Shown here one piece after another: positions 62,080-64,000 of a DNA stretch of 64,000 bases (position 1 is the first letter of the stretch; each line of letters starts with the position of its first letter). Position numbers and translations under genes: made by a program. The DNA is from Acidobacteriota bacterium. GTDB lineage: Bacteria > Acidobacteriota > Blastocatellia > Pyrinomonadales > Pyrinomonadaceae. The stretch spans positions 868,001 through 932,000 of the forward strand of contig JAIVJV010000009.1 in NCBI GenBank assembly GCA_020199835.1. The letters run 5' to 3'. The notes beneath the pieces were generated by a model. That model ran no database searches. It was not told the DNA's origin and was given only the letters and a program-made list of their open reading frames with translations.

Positions 62080-64000
62080 ATGTGCGGCATCACCGGCTGG
62101 GCTAACCTCGATTCGCACGCGCCTCCTCCCGACGGCGCGCGTGATCTCCTCCATGCAATGTGCGAGCGGATGGTCCACCGCGGTCCGGATTCGGAAGGAC
62201 TGTTCGTGACGACGGGCACCGCGCTCGGCATGCGCCGTCTCGCTATCATCGATCTTGTTACCGGCGAACAGCCAGCTCACAACGAAGACAGGTCAATCTC
62301 CGTAATCCTCAACGGCGAGATCTACAACTATCGCGAACTCCGCACGGTGCTTGAGAAGCGCGGTCATTCGTTTCGCAGCGCCTCTGACACGGAAGTGTTG
62401 CCGCATCTCTACGAAGAGTACGGCGACGCGATGGTGGGCGAGCTCAACGGCATGTTTGCGTTTGCGTTGTGGGACAGCAGACGGCGACGCCTGTTGATCG
62501 CCCGCGATCGATTTGGTGAGAAGCCGCTGTACTGGGGTGTCTTCGACAAGACTTTGCTCTTCGCGTCAGAGCCGAAAGTTTTGCTGGCCCACCCGGCGAT
62601 TAGACCAGCACTTAACTTGCAAGCGCTGCGGCAATATCTGTCTTTCGACTACGTACCCGCGCCGCTTTCGATCTACGAAGGCATCAACAAACTACCTGCG
62701 GCGCACAAGCTCACGCTCGAAGGCGGGCGCGTAAACGTCGAGCGTTATTGGCGACTTAGTTACGAAACCAAACAGCCGGTTCCGAGTGAGCAGGAAGCTG
62801 CGGATCAGCTGCGCGAGTTGATGGCCGATGCCGTGCGGATGCGTTTGGTGTCTGACGTGCCGCTCGGCGTGTTGCTGTCGGGTGGTGTTGATTCGTCAAC
62901 GATCGCAGCGCTGGCGGTGCGTGCTTCATCCGAAGCGGTCAAGACGTTTTCAATTTCGTTTGCCGAGGCGTCGTTTGACGAGTCAGCGTATGCACGCGGT
63001 GTGGCGAAGTTTCTCGGCACCGATCATCACGAAGAGCGTTTGAGTGCAAACCTCGCCGCAAACCTCGTCAGCGAGATTGGATCGTGGATGGACGAACCGT
63101 TCAGCGATCCGTCGCTCGTGCCGACCTATTTGCTGTCCCGATTTACGCGCAAGCACGTGACGGTCGCGCTCGGCGGTGACGGTGGCGATGAATTGTTCGC
63201 GGGTTATCAGATGTACGCGGGTCATCGTTGGGCCGAAGTTTACAAGCATGTGCCGGCATCGTTGCGACGTGGGTTCGTCGAGCCACTCGTGCGGTGGTTG
63301 CCGGTGAAGACGAAGAACCTTTCGTTTGACTACAAGGCGCTCAGGTTTGTGACCGGCGCGAATTACGAAACTGTTGCGCGACATCACATCTGGTTTGGCT
63401 CATTCACTCCGCACCAGCAGCAACAGTTGCTTACGCCCGCAGCGCTCGATGCCAGCGACGGAGACATCTACGCCGACGCACGTGCGATCGCTGCTGAGTG
63501 CGAAGACGACGATCTAGTCACGCGCATGCAGAGCGTTGACACGCGACTCTATCTCGCGGAAGACATCCTCACGAAAGTGGATCGCGCGAGCATGGCAGTG
63601 TCGCTGGAAGTGCGGGCGCCGTTTCTCGATCCGCGCGTCGCGGAATATGCGGCATCATTACCCTGCAACTACAAACTGCGCCGCCTGAAAACGAAGTACA
63701 TCCTGAAGAAAGCGGTGCGCGACATGCTGCCCGGTTTCGTGACGCGCCGTGGCAAGAAAGGCTTTGGCGTTCCCGTGGCGGAGTGGCTGAAGTTTAACTT
63801 GCGTCCGCTCGCGCGCGATCTGTTGTCGCCGGAGCGTGTGCGCCGCGCAGGCGTTTTCAATCCCGAGTACGTTGCGCGCTTGCAAGACGAACACGAACGC
63901 GGCGTGGCGAACCATCGCAAGCTGCTCTGGACGTTACTGATGTTTGAGCTGTGGCACGAGAGTTTTGTTGAGACTCCAAAACGGATCGAGACTTCGGTCG
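62080..64000 (+). CDS. asnB: Asparagine synthase (glutamine-hydrolysing), partial at right edge
   Basis: About 640 codons are seen; the gene runs off the edge and is probably nearly complete. Begins MCGITGW, with the N-terminal nucleophile Cys2 of class II glutamine amidotransferases (NGEIYNYRELR, FGEKPLYWG). The synthetase domain has the ATP pyrophosphatase loop LSGGVDSSTI near 267 and the later SFAEASFDESAYARGVA. It makes asparagine from aspartate and glutamine; relatives in glycan clusters amidate sugars or peptides, so a special substrate is possible. It follows the family 2 glycosyltransferase by 12 bases. Confidence 0.92.
   Translation, partial: MCGITGWANLDSHAPPPDGARDLLHAMCERMVHRGPDSEGLFVTTGTALGMRRLAIIDLVTGEQPAHNEDRSISVILNGEIYNYRELRTVLEKRGHSFRSASDTEVLPHLYEEYGDAMVGELNGMFAFALWDSRRRRLLIARDRFGEKPLYWGVFDKTLLFASEPKVLLAHPAIRPALNLQALRQYLSFDYVPAPLSIYEGINKLPAAHKLTLEGGRVNVERYWRLSYETKQPVPSEQEAADQLRELMADAVRMRLVSDVPLGVLLSGGVDSSTIAALAVRASSEAVKTFSISFAEASFDESAYARGVAKFLGTDHHEERLSANLAANLVSEIGSWMDEPFSDPSLVPTYLLSRFTRKHVTVALGGDGGDELFAGYQMYAGHRWAEVYKHVPASLRRGFVEPLVRWLPVKTKNLSFDYKALRFVTGANYETVARHHIWFGSFTPHQQQQLLTPAALDASDGDIYADARAIAAECEDDDLVTRMQSVDTRLYLAEDILTKVDRASMAVSLEVRAPFLDPRVAEYAASLPCNYKLRRLKTKYILKKAVRDMLPGFVTRRGKKGFGVPVAEWLKFNLRPLARDLLSPERVRRAGVFNPEYVARLQDEHERGVANHRKLLWTLLMFELWHESFVETPKRIETSV

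Overview
The window reads like a chromosomal segment of a Gram-negative soil or thermophile-type Acidobacteriota, most likely class Blastocatellia (Pyrinomonadaceae-like). This is inferred from the acidobacterial VWFA-type secreted proteins, the large family of TPR-coupled regulators (kinase, sigma-54 activator, winged-helix), the Thermus-type isocitrate dehydrogenase, and signal-peptide proteases and beta-propellers next to lipoprotein-processing genes. Base composition is moderately GC-rich and quite even. No rRNA, tRNA, CRISPR array, prophage or intact insertion sequence was seen.

Layout. 1-4.1 kb: xseA/xseB with an isoprenoid synthase and a secreted VWA protein. 4.2-7.5 kb: egtD followed by an ABC ATPase and a fused permease-binding protein, which together look like an ergothioneine/hercynine methylation and uptake operon. 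7.6-12.8 kb: icd-purE-Ser/Thr kinase-TPR and a 56-residue peptide gene. 13.1 kb: a stand-alone RRM protein with a long leader and a strong terminator. 13.6-20.7 kb: ileS-lspA-lgt-propeller-M28 peptidase. 20.8-24.1 kb: two small envelope proteins and a GAF-type sigma-54 activator. 24.2-32.6 kb: FmdB-like zinc ribbon, VWA protein, DUF4350-like protein, aminotransferase, PEGA/TPR protein, lytic transglycosylase and a GAF-like protein. 32.8-42.4 kb: receiver protein, methyltransferase, a Ski2-type helicase split by a one-base shift, a TonB-like protein, secA and an unknown gene. 42.4-42.65 kb: a strong candidate for a free-standing structured RNA gene. 42.7-48.8 kb: two glycosyltransferases and the classical ffh-rpsP-khpA-rimM-trmD-rplS operon. 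49-58.8 kb: an island of three large TPR regulators around a small secreted repeat peptide with a near-consensus sigma-54 promoter. 59.2-64 kb: sugar/polysaccharide genes ending in a partial asnB.

How parts fit together. The most distinctive stretch is 49-58.8 kb. A sigma-54 activator with a TPR sensor region, a soluble TPR hybrid histidine kinase and a winged-helix TPR protein surround a gene for a secreted peptide made of octapeptide-like units that mostly end in Lys/Arg. Its promoter matches the -24/-12 consensus at 15 of 16 conserved and spacer positions, and a small inverted repeat lies upstream. TPR domains are the peptide-sensing modules of RRNPP quorum-sensing proteins, so a peptide-signalling circuit is a reasonable hypothesis, but it is not proven by the sequence. 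A second TPR protein (the Ser/Thr kinase) is also followed closely by a small peptide gene.

The rest is mostly housekeeping: translation and protein export (ffh, secA, lspA, lgt, ribosomal proteins), nucleotide and DNA repair metabolism, cell-wall turnover and envelope polysaccharide synthesis.
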